From CAIWHR01 sp963809965 (GTDB taxonomy: Bacteria > Pseudomonadota > Gammaproteobacteria > Burkholderiales > Casimicrobiaceae): 64,000 nucleotides of DNA. The translations under genes and the position numbers were made by a program. The stretch lies in NCBI GenBank assembly GCA_963809965.1, contig CAWELU010000008.1, forward strand, positions 195,877 through 259,876, in the 5' to 3' direction. A model generated the notes under the pieces. It saw only the letters and a list, made by a program, of their open reading frames with translations. It had not been told where the DNA came from and did not search any database. Positions 1 through 10,151 of the stretch are shown piece after piece. How positions within the stretch are numbered: the first letter of the stretch is position 1; every line of letters starts with the position of its first letter.

Positions 1-1
1 C

Positions 2-52
2 GAGGGCCAAGACCACGGCGAACGCACTCAGCATCATCGTTACTCGCTTCAT
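2..52 (-). CDS. N-terminal start of an exported protein (runs off the left edge)
   Basis: Seventeen codons starting at an ATG and reading out of the window. The visible residues, MKRVTMMLSAFAVVLAL, form a charged n-region followed by a hydrophobic core, as expected of a Sec signal peptide. An AGGAG-like ribosome binding site lies just upstream (around 59-64, read on the minus strand). The mature protein is outside the window, so no function can be given. Confidence 0.5.
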   Translation of the reverse strand, partial: MKRVTMMLSAFAVVLAL

Positions 53-284
53 GTTCACCTCTCCTTTTGGTTGTCCATCGCTGGTGGTGTTTGTCCCGTA
101 TCTCATGGGCGGCAATGGGTGCGCGCCGGAGACATGCCATGGTTATATTTAGGTGGAGCCTTGTCAAGTACCCGCCGCGCGGCCCGTACCCATCCCAACG
201 CGGCACGAGCTGCGGATGAACTTCCCCCGGAAATTCGTCTTCCAGGAAGCGGGGTATAACCTCGACTGACTGGAAGGAGAAGAG

Positions 285-410
285 ATGTTCAAGATACCGA
301 AGCAGGAATACACGGCGGAGTTCAAGGAACTGGCCGTGAAGCGCTGGGACGCCCCAGGACCGCGCCCAAGGTCGAAGCGAAGATACGCGAGCTCGCCGCC
401 CAGGGTATAG
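285..410 (+). pseudogene. IS3-family OrfA N-terminal remnant
   Basis: An ATG with a good AAGGAG site opens with MFKIPKQEYTAEFKELAVKR, the typical first helix of an IS3/IS911-type transposase OrfA (helix-turn-helix DNA-binding subunit). Similarity stops after about 20 codons and the frame closes at 408-410 after unrelated residues. Only the head of the gene survives; it is fused to the resolvase tail that follows. Confidence 0.6.
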
Positions 411-484
411 GGAAGGGAAAGATCGCACGAACGCTCGGGATCGGCGTGAGCGTCGCGCAGCGCGTGCTGGATGGATCGCCCTAG
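368..484 (+). pseudogene. Serine recombinase (resolvase/invertase) C-terminal fragment
   Basis: In one frame from 368 to the TAG at 482-484 the sequence reads as the C-terminal helix-turn-helix of a resolvase/Hin-type serine recombinase: KVEAKIRELAAQG, then GKGKIARTLGIG, then SVAQRVL. The catalytic N-terminal domain (Ser nucleophile) is absent. The fragment abuts the OrfA remnant, so two mobile elements were stitched together here. It is in frame with the radical SAM gene downstream but separated from it by the stop. Confidence 0.55.
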
Positions 485-487
485 GAC

Positions 488-1444
488 GTGGACAAGCCCG
501 ACACCGCCCCGTTCCTTCCTGCGTACCTCCGCTTGCTGGAATCGGGTGCGCTGGCGCGGCGGGTCAAGTTGGCCTGGGGCCACCTCGTGGATTGTGATCT
601 GTGCGCCCGGTACTGCCACGTAAACCGGCGCGCGGGTATTGAGGGCGCGGTCTGCCGCACGGGCGAACGCGCGATCATTGCGAGCTGGGGGCCCCACCAC
701 GGCGAGGAGGACGTGCTGCGCGGCTGGCGCGGCTCGGGGACGATCTTCTTCGGCTGGTGCAACCTGCGCTGCGTGTACTGCCAGAACTGGGACATCTCGC
801 AGAAGGGTGCGGGGCGCGAGGTCGAGCCCCTGGCGATCGCCGACATGATGCTTGAGCTGCAGGAAGACGGCTGCCACAACGTCAACTTCGTGTCGCCCAG
901 CCACGTCGTCGCGCAGATCATCGCCGCGGTAGAAATCGCGGCCAGGAAGGGGCTGCGATTGCCGCTCGTCTACAACACCGGCGGCTACGACAGCATTGAG
1001 GCGCTGCAGTTGCTGGACGGGATCGTCGACATCTACATGCCCGACATGAAGTACGGGGGCTCGGACTGCGCGCGCAAGTACTCGAAGGTGCGCGACTACG
1101 TCGCGATGAATCGCCAGGCCGTGAAAGAAATGCATCGCCAAGTGGGCGATCTGGTCATGGACGCGTACGGCATCGCACAGCGCGGGCTGCTCGTCCGGCA
1201 CCTCGTGCTGCCAGATAACATCGCGGGCACCGAGGCAGTCCTCACGTTCCTCGCTGACGAAGTGTCGCCGCACACCTACGTCAACCTGATGGACCAATAC
1301 CGGCCCTGTTACCGGGCGGACGAGTACCCCGAGCTCGACCGGCAGATCAAGCGCGACGAGTACGAGGCAGCGCTCGCCTCCGCCCGCGGGCGCGGCATCA
1401 TGAGGCTCGATCCCCGCGCGTATCAGCGCCGACCGGCACTCTGA
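488..1444 (+). CDS. Radical SAM protein, PflX family (COG1313)
   Basis: A 318-residue protein starting at GTG. It has the radical SAM cluster motif CNLRCVYC (C91, C95, C98), which binds the 4Fe-4S cluster that cleaves S-adenosylmethionine. A second cysteine group (C36, C39, C43) sits in DCDLCARYCHVNR, followed by the HHGEED and GSGTIFF blocks typical of PflX-like proteins related to pyruvate formate-lyase activating enzyme. Family members are uncharacterised, and the substrate here is unknown. No partner glycyl-radical enzyme is seen nearby. The GTG lies four bases after the resolvase-fragment stop, so the original promoter may have been replaced by mobile-element debris. Confidence 0.85.
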   Translation: MDKPDTAPFLPAYLRLLESGALARRVKLAWGHLVDCDLCARYCHVNRRAGIEGAVCRTGERAIIASWGPHHGEEDVLRGWRGSGTIFFGWCNLRCVYCQNWDISQKGAGREVEPLAIADMMLELQEDGCHNVNFVSPSHVVAQIIAAVEIAARKGLRLPLVYNTGGYDSIEALQLLDGIVDIYMPDMKYGGSDCARKYSKVRDYVAMNRQAVKEMHRQVGDLVMDAYGIAQRGLLVRHLVLPDNIAGTEAVLTFLADEVSPHTYVNLMDQYRPCYRADEYPELDRQIKRDEYEAALASARGRGIMRLDPRAYQRRPAL

Positions 1445-1779
1445 GGCTCACCAAACCGACACTGGATTGCCAGGACGTGCATCTGCGGGTGGCCGATCCC
1501 GCGGGGAGCGCTTCGTCTGCGATTGACTTGATCGACGCGCCCAATGCCATGACTGAGTGCCGACGGGCAGGGCCGAGTTTGGTGGGCGCCGCCCCTGCCT
1601 GATAAACGCCGCAGTGCGCGGTAGAGCAGCCGTTCGCCTTAACAGTACAACCGACTGCAGCCGACCCTCTCCGACCATTCGCCGTGCTCGAAAGCAGCCT
1701 GTCAGCGAACGAAGCCCGGTCGGCACTGAATCGAGGAAGCACGTCCCCGCATGCACGGTAATCAAGATGCGAAGGGCAA
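1445..1779. other. Gene-free spacer
   Basis: About 335 bases between the radical SAM gene and the convergent binding-protein remnant. Reading frames here lack recognisable domains or good ribosome sites, and I see no convincing promoter, terminator or repeat. Confidence 0.4.
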
Positions 1780-2570
1780 TCACTGAATCACCTCGTCCGC
1801 GCGCAGGAGCACCGACTGCGGAATCGTGAGGCCAAGCGCCTTCGCCGTCTTTAAATTGACCACCAACTCGAACTTTGCGGGTCCTTCGATCGCCAGGTTC
1901 GCGGGCTTCGCGCCTTTGAGGATCTTGTCTACGTAGCCCGCGGCGCGCCGGAACTGGTCCAGCCAACTCGGTCCATAGCAGATGAGACCGCCACCGTCCA
2001 CGAAATCCTTCGACGCATACGTAACGGGTAGCCGGTGCTCCGCGGCGAGATCCACGAGTCGCCTAAGATGTTGGTTAGAACGCAGATCCGCCAGCACGAG
2101 GAGGGCTCCGGCACGTGCTTTGGTCATCTCCGAAAAGGCGCTTTCGATTTCGTTGGGTTCTTGCACTTGATGAACAGAAAGCGACACTCCTAGCGAGCGG
2201 GACGCGACCTCCGTCTCCTGCAATCCAAGTTGGGCGGTTGGAGTTGGTGTCGAGAGAACGGCCACACGCGAGAGACCAGGAACGACTTCCTTGATCAACT
2301 CTTGCCGTTTGGCGCTCAACGTCGGCGACCTGCTGGTCAGCCCCGTCACGCTTCCGCCGGGCCGCGCGAGATTTTCAGCGAGCCCTGCTGCGACCGGATC
2401 ACTCATCGAGCCATTGACGATGGGGATCGTCGTGGTGGCTTGCCTCGCGGCTTTTGCCGCTGTCACCCCATACGTCAGGATGATGTCGACGTTGAGACCC
2501 ACCAGCTCGGCCGCGAGCGCGGGGAGCACTTCATCCTTCCCCCGCGCGTACCGGTACTCAAGAACGCTCG
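1780..2570 (-). pseudogene. ABC transporter substrate-binding protein (TrpX-like), 5'-truncated
   Basis: Reading on the minus strand from about 2570, the sequence matches the ABC_sub_bind periplasmic binding protein family: EYRYARGKDEVLPALAAEL, then DIILTYGVTAAKAARQAT, TTIPIV, and later LPVTYASKDFVDGGGLICYG, ending ADEVIQ and a TGA. Family members are about 320-330 residues with a signal peptide. Here the first 60 or so residues, including the signal peptide, are missing because an IS481-type fragment joins at about 2570-2580. Normally it would capture small ligands for an ABC importer, but no permease or ATPase genes remain nearby. Confidence 0.75.
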
Positions 2571-2576
2571 CGGTCG

Positions 2577-3076
2577 GGTGGCTGCGCCTGGGGGTCCAGA
2601 TCGAGCGCATCAAGCCCGGGCATCCCGAGCAGAACGGCCGCCACGAGCGCATGCACCTAACCTTGAAGAAAGAGGCCACCAAACCCGCGGCTCAGAACTT
2701 CCTGCAGCAGCAGGCGAAGTTCGACGACTTCATCGACTGCTACAACCACGAGCGCCCGCATCAGGCGCTCGGCATGAAGTATCCCGCTGAGCTCTACCGA
2801 CCCTCACCGCGCCCGTATCGCGGACTGCGCGAGCTTCACTACCCGTTTCACGACCGAACCATCACCGTCACCCAATGCGGCCGCTTCGGGCGCCGAAAAA
2901 TCAATCTCAGCACCGTCTTCGCCGATCAGAATGTCGGGGTCAAGGAAGTCAGCGATAGAATCTGGCTCGTCAGGTTCATGGATTACGACTTGGGGTTCTT
3001 CGACCACGAGACGGGTCGCCTTGGCACCGCCGCGAACCCTTTCGCCGCAACAGTGTTACCCATGTCTCCGGTATAA
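2577..3076 (+). pseudogene. IS481-family transposase, C-terminal part
   Basis: An integrase-core fragment. It contains IERIKPGHPEQNGRHERMH (the strand and helix carrying the last catalytic Glu of the DDE triad), then DDFIDCYNHERPHQALG, and a C-terminal domain ending at the TAA at 3074-3076. The N-terminal HTH and the first two catalytic Asp residues are missing. The break coincides with the truncated ABC binding protein on the opposite strand. The element cannot transpose as seen. Confidence 0.75.
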
Positions 3077-3436
3077 ACCGTTACCTATGCAATCGGAATG
3101 GACCTTGATTTATTTGGTTGTGGGGGTGCGCAACGGCTCCTAGCAACACCGTGCTTTCAACGACATACAACGCTCGTGACCGTACGCCTCGGCGATCGCA
3201 TGGGTCGTTGGCATGCGTCGATGCGTGTGACGGTGAACAACGAACGTCATCGACCAAGCGCGATACGAAGTCGTGATCTAAGCCCCCGCGCGCGCGGGAT
3301 GCGCGGTGACTGCTCGCCATTCGACGCGCCCGCTTGAACGCCGAACGAGGAAACCGTCGTACGGCGTCTTAGCACTGAGCACCCGGTGCGACGAATGCAG
3401 GGCTAAGAACGACACCGCTATGCCAGAATCGCGGCC
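3077..3436. other. Gene-free spacer
   Basis: About 360 bases after the IS481 fragment. Frames are open on both strands but carry no recognisable domain; codon use does not single one out. It presumably carries the promoter of the downstream acetyltransferase, but I see no clear -35/-10 pair. Confidence 0.35.
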
Positions 3437-4135
3437 GTGCTTACCGCCGAGCTCGAGCGCCAGCTCGACAACCCCATCTGGTCGAGCCTCGCGACCCGCC
3501 ACGCATACCTTGCGCTGGGTGGCGAACTGGCGCGGCGCTATCCACCCGCCATCTCCCCCCTCACGGGCTTGTCCCGGACTGGTCGTGAGCCCGTCGCCAG
3601 TCTGGAGGCGCTGGTAGCGATGGGCGACGACATCGGGATCTTCGGGCCAGTCACGCCGATGCTGCCGGCGAATTGGGAGACGCTGCGACAGTCCCGCATC
3701 ACTCAGATGATCCGGGTGGACGACGCGCCGCTGCCCGAAGGGGACATCGGGGTGCGGACCCTCCGAGCCGCGGACGTCGGCGACATGCTGGAACTGGTCG
3801 AGCTTACGCAGCCGGGTCCGTTCCGCCCGCGGACGATCGAGCTCGGTCACTACATAGGTGTTCGCGAGGGCGGCCGGCTCGTCGCGATGGCAGGCGAGCG
3901 GATGTGGATAGGCGATTGTCGTGAGGTAAGCGCGATCTGCACCCATCCGGACGTTCGGGGACGCGGCTACGCTCGGGGGCTTATCGGTCGGGTGGTCAAC
4001 CGCATGCTCCGCGCAGGGCAGACGCCATTCCTGCACGTCTACAGCACGAACACGGCTGCGATCGACGTTTATTTGGCGCTTGGTTTCGTACGACGAACCG
4101 AGTTCTCGCTGCTACACGCGAGGCGCGTCGGATAG
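3437..4135 (+). CDS. GNAT family N-acetyltransferase
   Basis: A 232-residue protein starting at GTG. The C-terminal half carries the GNAT fold: strand REVSAICTHPDVRGRGYARG with the acetyl-CoA pyrophosphate-binding loop RGRGYA, then the C-terminal FLHVYSTNTAAIDVYLALGF block where the N-A-A-...-Y-L-x-L-G-F pattern closes the fold. The first about 100 residues are a family-specific N-terminal domain. The substrate cannot be predicted. It stands alone between IS fragments. Confidence 0.8.
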   Translation: MLTAELERQLDNPIWSSLATRHAYLALGGELARRYPPAISPLTGLSRTGREPVASLEALVAMGDDIGIFGPVTPMLPANWETLRQSRITQMIRVDDAPLPEGDIGVRTLRAADVGDMLELVELTQPGPFRPRTIELGHYIGVREGGRLVAMAGERMWIGDCREVSAICTHPDVRGRGYARGLIGRVVNRMLRAGQTPFLHVYSTNTAAIDVYLALGFVRRTEFSLLHARRVG

Positions 4136-4191
4136 TGCCGTCGCTTTGGCACCGGCGAGAGCTTCATCGTTACCCGGCTGGTCGCATCGGC

Positions 4192-4395
4192 TCAGCGCCC
4201 GCCCCCAAAAGTCTCCGCCTGCTTGTGGTATCGATCAACCCGCCGGGGGATCTGGTGAAGCTCACCCTTCCGCCAACGCTCCCAGATAAGCGCCCGTTGG
4301 CTGGCCGAGTAGCAAATGCGCGGTCTTTGCTTCATCTGCAACACTCCCGCCGCCGAAATGGCTTCTAGTGTGTTGCACCGACCAGTTGAATCCGC
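4192..4395 (-). mobile_element. IS30-family element, left end with transposase N-terminus
   Basis: On the minus strand an ATG at 4335-4333 opens MKQRPRICYSASQRALIWER, the typical N-terminal HTH of IS30 transposases; it degenerates by about 4192. Upstream of the ATG (4370-4395) is the outer end sequence, containing GATTCAACTGGTCGGTGCAA when read on the minus strand. The same motif in inverse orientation (TTGCATCGACCAGTTGAATC) ends the IS30 fragment near 41785, which supports this as the terminal inverted repeat of the same IS type. Confidence 0.6.
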
Positions 4396-4532
4396 CAGCG
4401 TAAGAAGTCGTTCGCGCTCAGGCCAGGGAGTGACAGGTGATCCTTCAGAGATCAGAATCTGGGTACGAGAACATGCTGCCCGCCTGATTCCAAATCGGCC
4501 GCAAATCGCCAAGCTAAGAGGAGGGCCCCATC

Positions 4533-4958
4533 ATGACTGACCGGCGCATCCTCATCGTGGCGCACCGGACCGCGGCCTCGCCCAAGCTGCTCGCCGCCGT
4601 CGCCGAGCGGGCCGCACGCGGTCCGTGCAGGTTCACACTCCTGGTCCCTCGACCGTATTGGGACCCGGACACCGAGGAGGCAGCCATCACGCTCGAGCTC
4701 GCGATCCCGCTGCTCGACGCGGCCGCGGGCTCGCATGTGCAAGGGATCGTCGGAGCCACCGACCCGTACGAGGCCGTACGCCAGACGCTTGAGCGCGAGA
4801 AGTACGACGAGGTCATTGTCTCGACGCTGCCAGAGCGGGTCTCCCGGTGGTTGCGCCTCGACCTCGCCCACCGCATCGAGCGGTTCGGCGTGCCCGTGAG
4901 CGTGGTGACTGCGGAGCAGGCCGAGCGCACCCTCTCGCCGGGAGCCGGGGCGGGCTGA
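4533..4958 (+). CDS. Small universal-stress-protein-like protein
   Basis: A 141-residue protein with a strong AGGAGGG site just upstream of the ATG. It opens with a beta strand and loop, RRILIVAHRTAASPKLLAAV, has TLLVP after a second helix, and ends with DEVIVSTLPERVSRWLRLDL and GVPVSVVT. This alternating strand/helix layout and the STLP-x5-WLRLDL block resemble UspA-like nucleotide-binding proteins. The classical G-x2-G-x9-G(S/T) loop is not clear, so nucleotide binding is uncertain. No operon partner. Confidence 0.6.
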   Translation: MTDRRILIVAHRTAASPKLLAAVAERAARGPCRFTLLVPRPYWDPDTEEAAITLELAIPLLDAAAGSHVQGIVGATDPYEAVRQTLEREKYDEVIVSTLPERVSRWLRLDLAHRIERFGVPVSVVTAEQAERTLSPGAGAG

Positions 4959-5640
4959 TCGACGCGGCGCGCCGATCCGAACAGCGCCCGCCGCCGTCTG
5001 AGTCAGCAGACGCTGGCGAATCAGCGCTTTTGTCTTTGCACTGCTCAACGGCAGCTTCTATGAGGGCGTGTGTCAAGCCCCCCTTGAATTCAGATGTTCA
5101 GCGGTTCAGTGGATTGTCTCCTCTTGATTCGCTCGTCGTGATGCTGTCGGTCGCGCTGCGGACGCGCCTCACCGCAGCAGAGACGGAACTCGCGGCCTTG
5201 ACGGCTACAGAGTCGCGCCAGCGCACACTCACCACCCCGAACGCGGACATGGTCTAGGCAGGGACTCCTTCGGATCGAGGTTCCATGCGCCAAAGACCAA
5301 GCATGGCCAGGGGCCCGCGTCACCTTTACCCGCGCCAGGTCGGCTCCACTAGGTCGCATCACGCCGCCACGAAGCCTGTTAATTTGACTGCCCTCGCATC
5401 GAACGTCGCCGTGGCCCGGCATCCCAGTCTGCGGTGGTGAGCTCCGATCAGGCAAACGGCAAAATCCGCAGCGCTGTCCTTCCAGAGGTAAAGTGCTTCC
5501 TCGACGGCGGGTTCATCTTCGAGACGAGTTCTGCGGCATCGAGCAGTCCCGGACATAACGTCGATGATGTGAGTTCTTTGCAGTCGGTATCTGCTGCGCA
5601 GCACCCATTCGGTCTCCGGCCACCCGCGTGACCACCTTCC
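4959..5640. other. Gene-free spacer with no identified content
   Basis: Nearly 700 bases with only overlapping frames of no recognisable family. It lies between an intact small gene and an IS3 remnant and probably consists of eroded mobile DNA. I found no clear tRNA, terminator or repeat. Confidence 0.35.
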
Positions 5641-5655
5641 TAACGCAGATGATCG

Positions 5656-5995
5656 ACCTCCATGGCCCCGGGCGCCATTCGTTGCGACAACGGCCCCGAA
5701 CTCACGAGCCAGGCCTTCACGGACTGGGGCAAGGGACAGGACATCGAGCTGCGCTTCATCCAGCCAGGGAAGCCCGATCAGAATGCCTACATCGAACGCT
5801 TCAATCCGCACTTACCCCGAGGAAGTGTTGAGCACGTATCACTTCGACTCATTGGACGAAGTGCGCGACATCACGACCGATTGGATCGAACGCTACAACG
5901 AAATCCGACCCCACACGCGCTGGGAAGCCTGCCGCCAGCGCGCTATCGCGAGCGTTTGCTCGCAGTGGAAGTTCCAGCTTAGGACTGTCTACTTG
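5656..5995 (+). pseudogene. IS3-family OrfB (DDE transposase) C-terminal remnant, frameshifted
   Basis: The first frame reads AIRCDNGPELTSQAFTDW, which carries the second catalytic Asp (CDNGPE), then IELRFIQPGKPDQNAYIERF with the catalytic Glu. After 5805 the similarity moves to the next frame: EEVLSTYHFDSLDEVRDITT, then DWIERYNEIRPH. A one-base shift and loss of the N-terminal half make it non-functional. The family is the IS2/IS51-like branch of IS3. Confidence 0.75.
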
Positions 5996-6185
5996 ACGGG
6001 GAAGCTTACGGGTCCTATCCCGACGAAGCCAGCTGTGTCTGCGACGGGCGACTGCTCTTCGTGCCGCTCAAACGACAATCGGTGACACATCCCCAAATGC
6101 GATCGGTGTATAGTTTTTGCGCAAATCCCAACCATGCGCCACGCAAGCATAGCTCACCTCGATCTAGGCGCACAAAACGGGGGAT

Positions 6186-7130
6186 ATGGTCATGCCGTCC
6201 GATCCGACAAGTTACCCGGCAATCGTCGGCAACAGTGCGGCCATGGTGCGCTTGAAATGCTATTTGCCGAAGGTGGCACGAACAGATTCCGTGGTTCTGA
6301 TAACCGGCGAAAGCGGCACAGGCAAGGAACTGGTCTCGCGTGAGATTCACAACTTGAGCGAGCGCTGCAGGCACCCGATTGTCTTCGTGAACTGCGCGGC
6401 GCTTCCGGACGGTCTGCTGGAAAGCGAATTGTTCGGTTATGAACGCGGCGCCTTCACCGGCGCCGTGACTCGCTCGAGTGGACTACTGACGCATGCCGAC
6501 GGCGGTACCGTCGTGCTCGATGAGATCGGCGACATGAGTTTGCCAGCCCAAGCCAAGCTCCTTCGAGTCATGGAGACGCGCGAGGTGCATCGCCTGGGCG
6601 CCCGTGGACCCGAGCCGCTGGACATACGTTTCATTGCAGCCACCAATCAGCGCCTCGAAGACCTGGTCCAGGAGCATCGTTTCCGGGGCGACTTGTTCTA
6701 CCGCTTGGATGTCCTGCACGTAGAACTGCCGCCGCTGCGAGATCGTCGGGAAGACATCCCCGCGCTAGCTCAAGATATTCTCGAAAGGCTTTGCGCCGCG
6801 CGCGGGATCAAGCCGCCTGCTCTAGGGCCGGAAACCATGGCAACCCTCGTACAATACAGCTGGCCTGGCAACGTCCGGGAGTTGCGTAACGTTCTCGAGG
6901 CGCTGTGCGTGGATACTACCGACCAGGTGATGCCCGAGCATCTTCCGCACCGTTTCCAGAAACTCATCCAGGACAACGGGGTGGAGAAGCTAGACGAGCG
7001 TGAGCGCTTGCTTGCAGCTCTACTGTCGACCAATTGGAACAAGACGCGAGCTGCAGAGCAGCTTCACTGGTCTCGCATGACATTGTATCGCAAGCTGCAC
7101 AAGTACGCGATCAAAGCAATGGAAACCTGA
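6186..7130 (+). CDS. Sigma-54-dependent activator without a sensory domain
   Basis: A 314-residue bacterial enhancer-binding protein. The AAA+ domain starts almost at the N-terminus: Walker A GESGTGKE (41-48), the sigma-54 contact loop GAFTGA (88-93), Walker B VVLDEIGD (D112, E113), the arginine-finger region FRGDLFYRLD, and sensor II WPGNVRELRN. A Fis-type helix-turn-helix occupies about 275-314 (TRAAEQLHWSRMTLYRKL). Receiver, GAF or PAS domains are absent, so activity may depend on abundance or on a partner protein. It ends 35 bases before a perfect -24/-12 promoter that leads into the injection-system genes, so it is the likely dedicated switch for that locus. Start chosen at the ATG after a GGGGG tract; an in-frame ATG at 6192 is an alternative. 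Confidence 0.9.
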   Translation: MVMPSDPTSYPAIVGNSAAMVRLKCYLPKVARTDSVVLITGESGTGKELVSREIHNLSERCRHPIVFVNCAALPDGLLESELFGYERGAFTGAVTRSSGLLTHADGGTVVLDEIGDMSLPAQAKLLRVMETREVHRLGARGPEPLDIRFIAATNQRLEDLVQEHRFRGDLFYRLDVLHVELPPLRDRREDIPALAQDILERLCAARGIKPPALGPETMATLVQYSWPGNVRELRNVLEALCVDTTDQVMPEHLPHRFQKLIQDNGVEKLDERERLLAALLSTNWNKTRAAEQLHWSRMTLYRKLHKYAIKAMET

Positions 7131-7165
7131 GAGGCCCTCGACGCACATTACAGGTCCCATGCACC

Positions 7166-7180
7166 TGGCACGCGGTTTGC
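7166..7180 (+). promoter_or_regulatory. Sigma-54 (-24/-12) promoter
   Basis: TGGCACGCGGTTTGC matches the RpoN consensus TGGCACG-N4-TTGC at every defined position, with the required 10 bases between the -24 GG and the -12 GC. Transcription would start near 7192, 62 bases before the DUF3467-like gene. It sits directly after the sigma-54 activator gene and points into the contractile injection cluster. Confidence 0.85.
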
Positions 7181-7253
7181 GTGCAATGGAACGAGATCGC
7201 GTTACCTGTCGGTCGCTCTGGAATCCCGGGCCTTCACAAGGGCACCCAATCAT

Positions 7254-7475
7254 ATGCCGTCCGAAGCCAAACAGATTTACGCCAACTATCTGGAAGTCGG
7301 CCAGAATGCGGCCGAATTCGTATTCGCTTTCGGCGTTTATAACGAAGGTGACGCCGCACCACGCATCCAGATCCGCATTCACTCCGCGCCGGCGCCAGCA
7401 CACGCCTTCATGCGAGTGTTGGAGGAGGCGCTGGCGACTCACATCGAAATGTTCGGCCCCGCCCGGGGTGGCTGA
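7254..7475 (+). CDS. DUF3467-like small protein
   Basis: A 73-residue protein whose pattern YANYLEVGQNAAEFVFAFG, then PRIQIRIHSAPAPAHAF and LEEALATHIEMFG, matches the short DUF3467 family (one compact alpha/beta domain, function unknown). A weak AAGGG site precedes the ATG. It is the first gene behind the sigma-54 promoter and precedes the sheath gene by 400 bases. A regulatory or chaperone role for the injection system is possible from position only. Confidence 0.65.
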   Translation: MPSEAKQIYANYLEVGQNAAEFVFAFGVYNEGDAAPRIQIRIHSAPAPAHAFMRVLEEALATHIEMFGPARGG

Positions 7476-7877
7476 ACGGAGTTCTTCTTTCCCGACATCG
7501 CTCTTTTGCTCTGATCCCGCGTTGACGCGTCCTCCGTCGAACTAGTTCCAACTCGGGAACCAAGGTCCCGAACATATCTACTTCGGGCCAACTGGCTAGT
7601 CAGCACTGTCACACGTATCGCCGGCGTTACAGCACCTGTTACATCTAGCTGACGCGTACCGGTTCAGTACCTGCAAGGCCTGCGGCCCTATCGGCGCGCC
7701 TTCCAGGTGCGCGTGTGTAACGTGGCGCTGATACGGTACGCGCGAATCATGGCCAGTGAGAAGCACGCAAGCACTGGGATTTCGTCGATTTGCTGATGGC
7801 ACACGGCGTGGCATCCATATTGCGTACACGCTCGACTCCCAGGTATGCCACGAGATCGGTACTGAGGAGGCCGCGCC
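7476..7877. other. Long leader before the sheath gene
   Basis: About 400 bases without a supported gene, unusual in this otherwise tightly packed cluster. It contains short inverted repeats such as GTACC-N6-GTAC-like sequence around 7657-7672 and a GTTACAG/CTGTTAC near-palindrome at 7626-7642. It could carry an extra promoter or an RNA leader that sets high sheath/tube expression, but I see no convincing -35/-10 or second -24/-12 site. Confidence 0.4.
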
Positions 7878-9503
<1,626 letters not shown>

Positions 9504-9514
9504 GGGAGACTCTC

Positions 9515-10042
9515 ATGGCTCAGTTCAGTGTCAATCCGCAGCGGTTCGATCCATACAAGAACTTCAAGTTCCGCGTGAAATGGGACGGGCGCTATGTCGC
9601 GGGTGTGAGCAAGGTCGGCGGACTCAAGCGCACAACCGAGGTGGTGAAGCATCGCGATGGCGGCGATCCCAGCAGCTCGCGCAAATCGCCCGGTCGCACC
9701 GAATACGAGGCGCTCACCCTCGAGCGTGGCGTCACTCACGATACCGAGTTCGAGAAGTGGGCAAACAAGGTATGGCACTTCCAGGCGGGGCTGGGTGCCG
9801 AGACCTCGCTCAAGGATTTCCGCAAGGACATCATCATCGAGGTCTACAACGAGGCGGGGCAGCTTGCGCTCGCATACAAAGTGTTCCGCTGCTGGGTTTC
9901 CGAGTATCAGGCCTTGCCCGATCTCGACGCCAACGCCAATGCCGTGGCAATTCAGCACATCAAGCTCGAGAACGAAGGATGGGAGCGCGATGTCGAGGTC
10001 TCCGAGCCGACCGAGCCGAGCTTCACCGTTCCGGCCGCTTGA
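9515..10042 (+). CDS. Inner tube protein of the injection system (T4 gp19-like)
   Basis: A 175-residue protein starting at the ATG preceded by AAGGGAG. It matches the phage tail tube family: FDPYKNFKFRVKWDGRYVAG, VSKVGGLKRTTEVVKHRDGG, then SPGRTEYEALTLERGVTHD and a closing beta region with LENEGWERDV. Hexamers of this protein stack into the hollow tube that carries the cargo and is fired by sheath contraction. It lies immediately after the sheath gene, the classical order. A longer upstream extension of the frame overlaps the sheath gene and is not used. Confidence 0.92.
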   Translation: MAQFSVNPQRFDPYKNFKFRVKWDGRYVAGVSKVGGLKRTTEVVKHRDGGDPSSSRKSPGRTEYEALTLERGVTHDTEFEKWANKVWHFQAGLGAETSLKDFRKDIIIEVYNEAGQLALAYKVFRCWVSEYQALPDLDANANAVAIQHIKLENEGWERDVEVSEPTEPSFTVPAA

Positions 10043-10151
10043 CGCAAGTGACTCCGCAGCGCTGCCGTGCGTCGTTCCCGTGCTTGCTCACCTACCGGCA
10101 GGCCGGCAGCTGTGATGGTGCACGTCCGGCACTCTAGCGACAGACAGATTC

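Noticed and set aside
164..1297. Long minus-strand reading frame opposite the radical SAM gene
   Set aside because: It is a high-GC shadow of the plus-strand gene; the plus frame has the full radical SAM motif and family blocks, the minus frame nothing recognisable.
1448..1966. Minus-strand frame overlapping the end of the binding protein
   Set aside because: Overlaps the recognised ABC-binding protein in another frame and has arginine-rich low-complexity content only.
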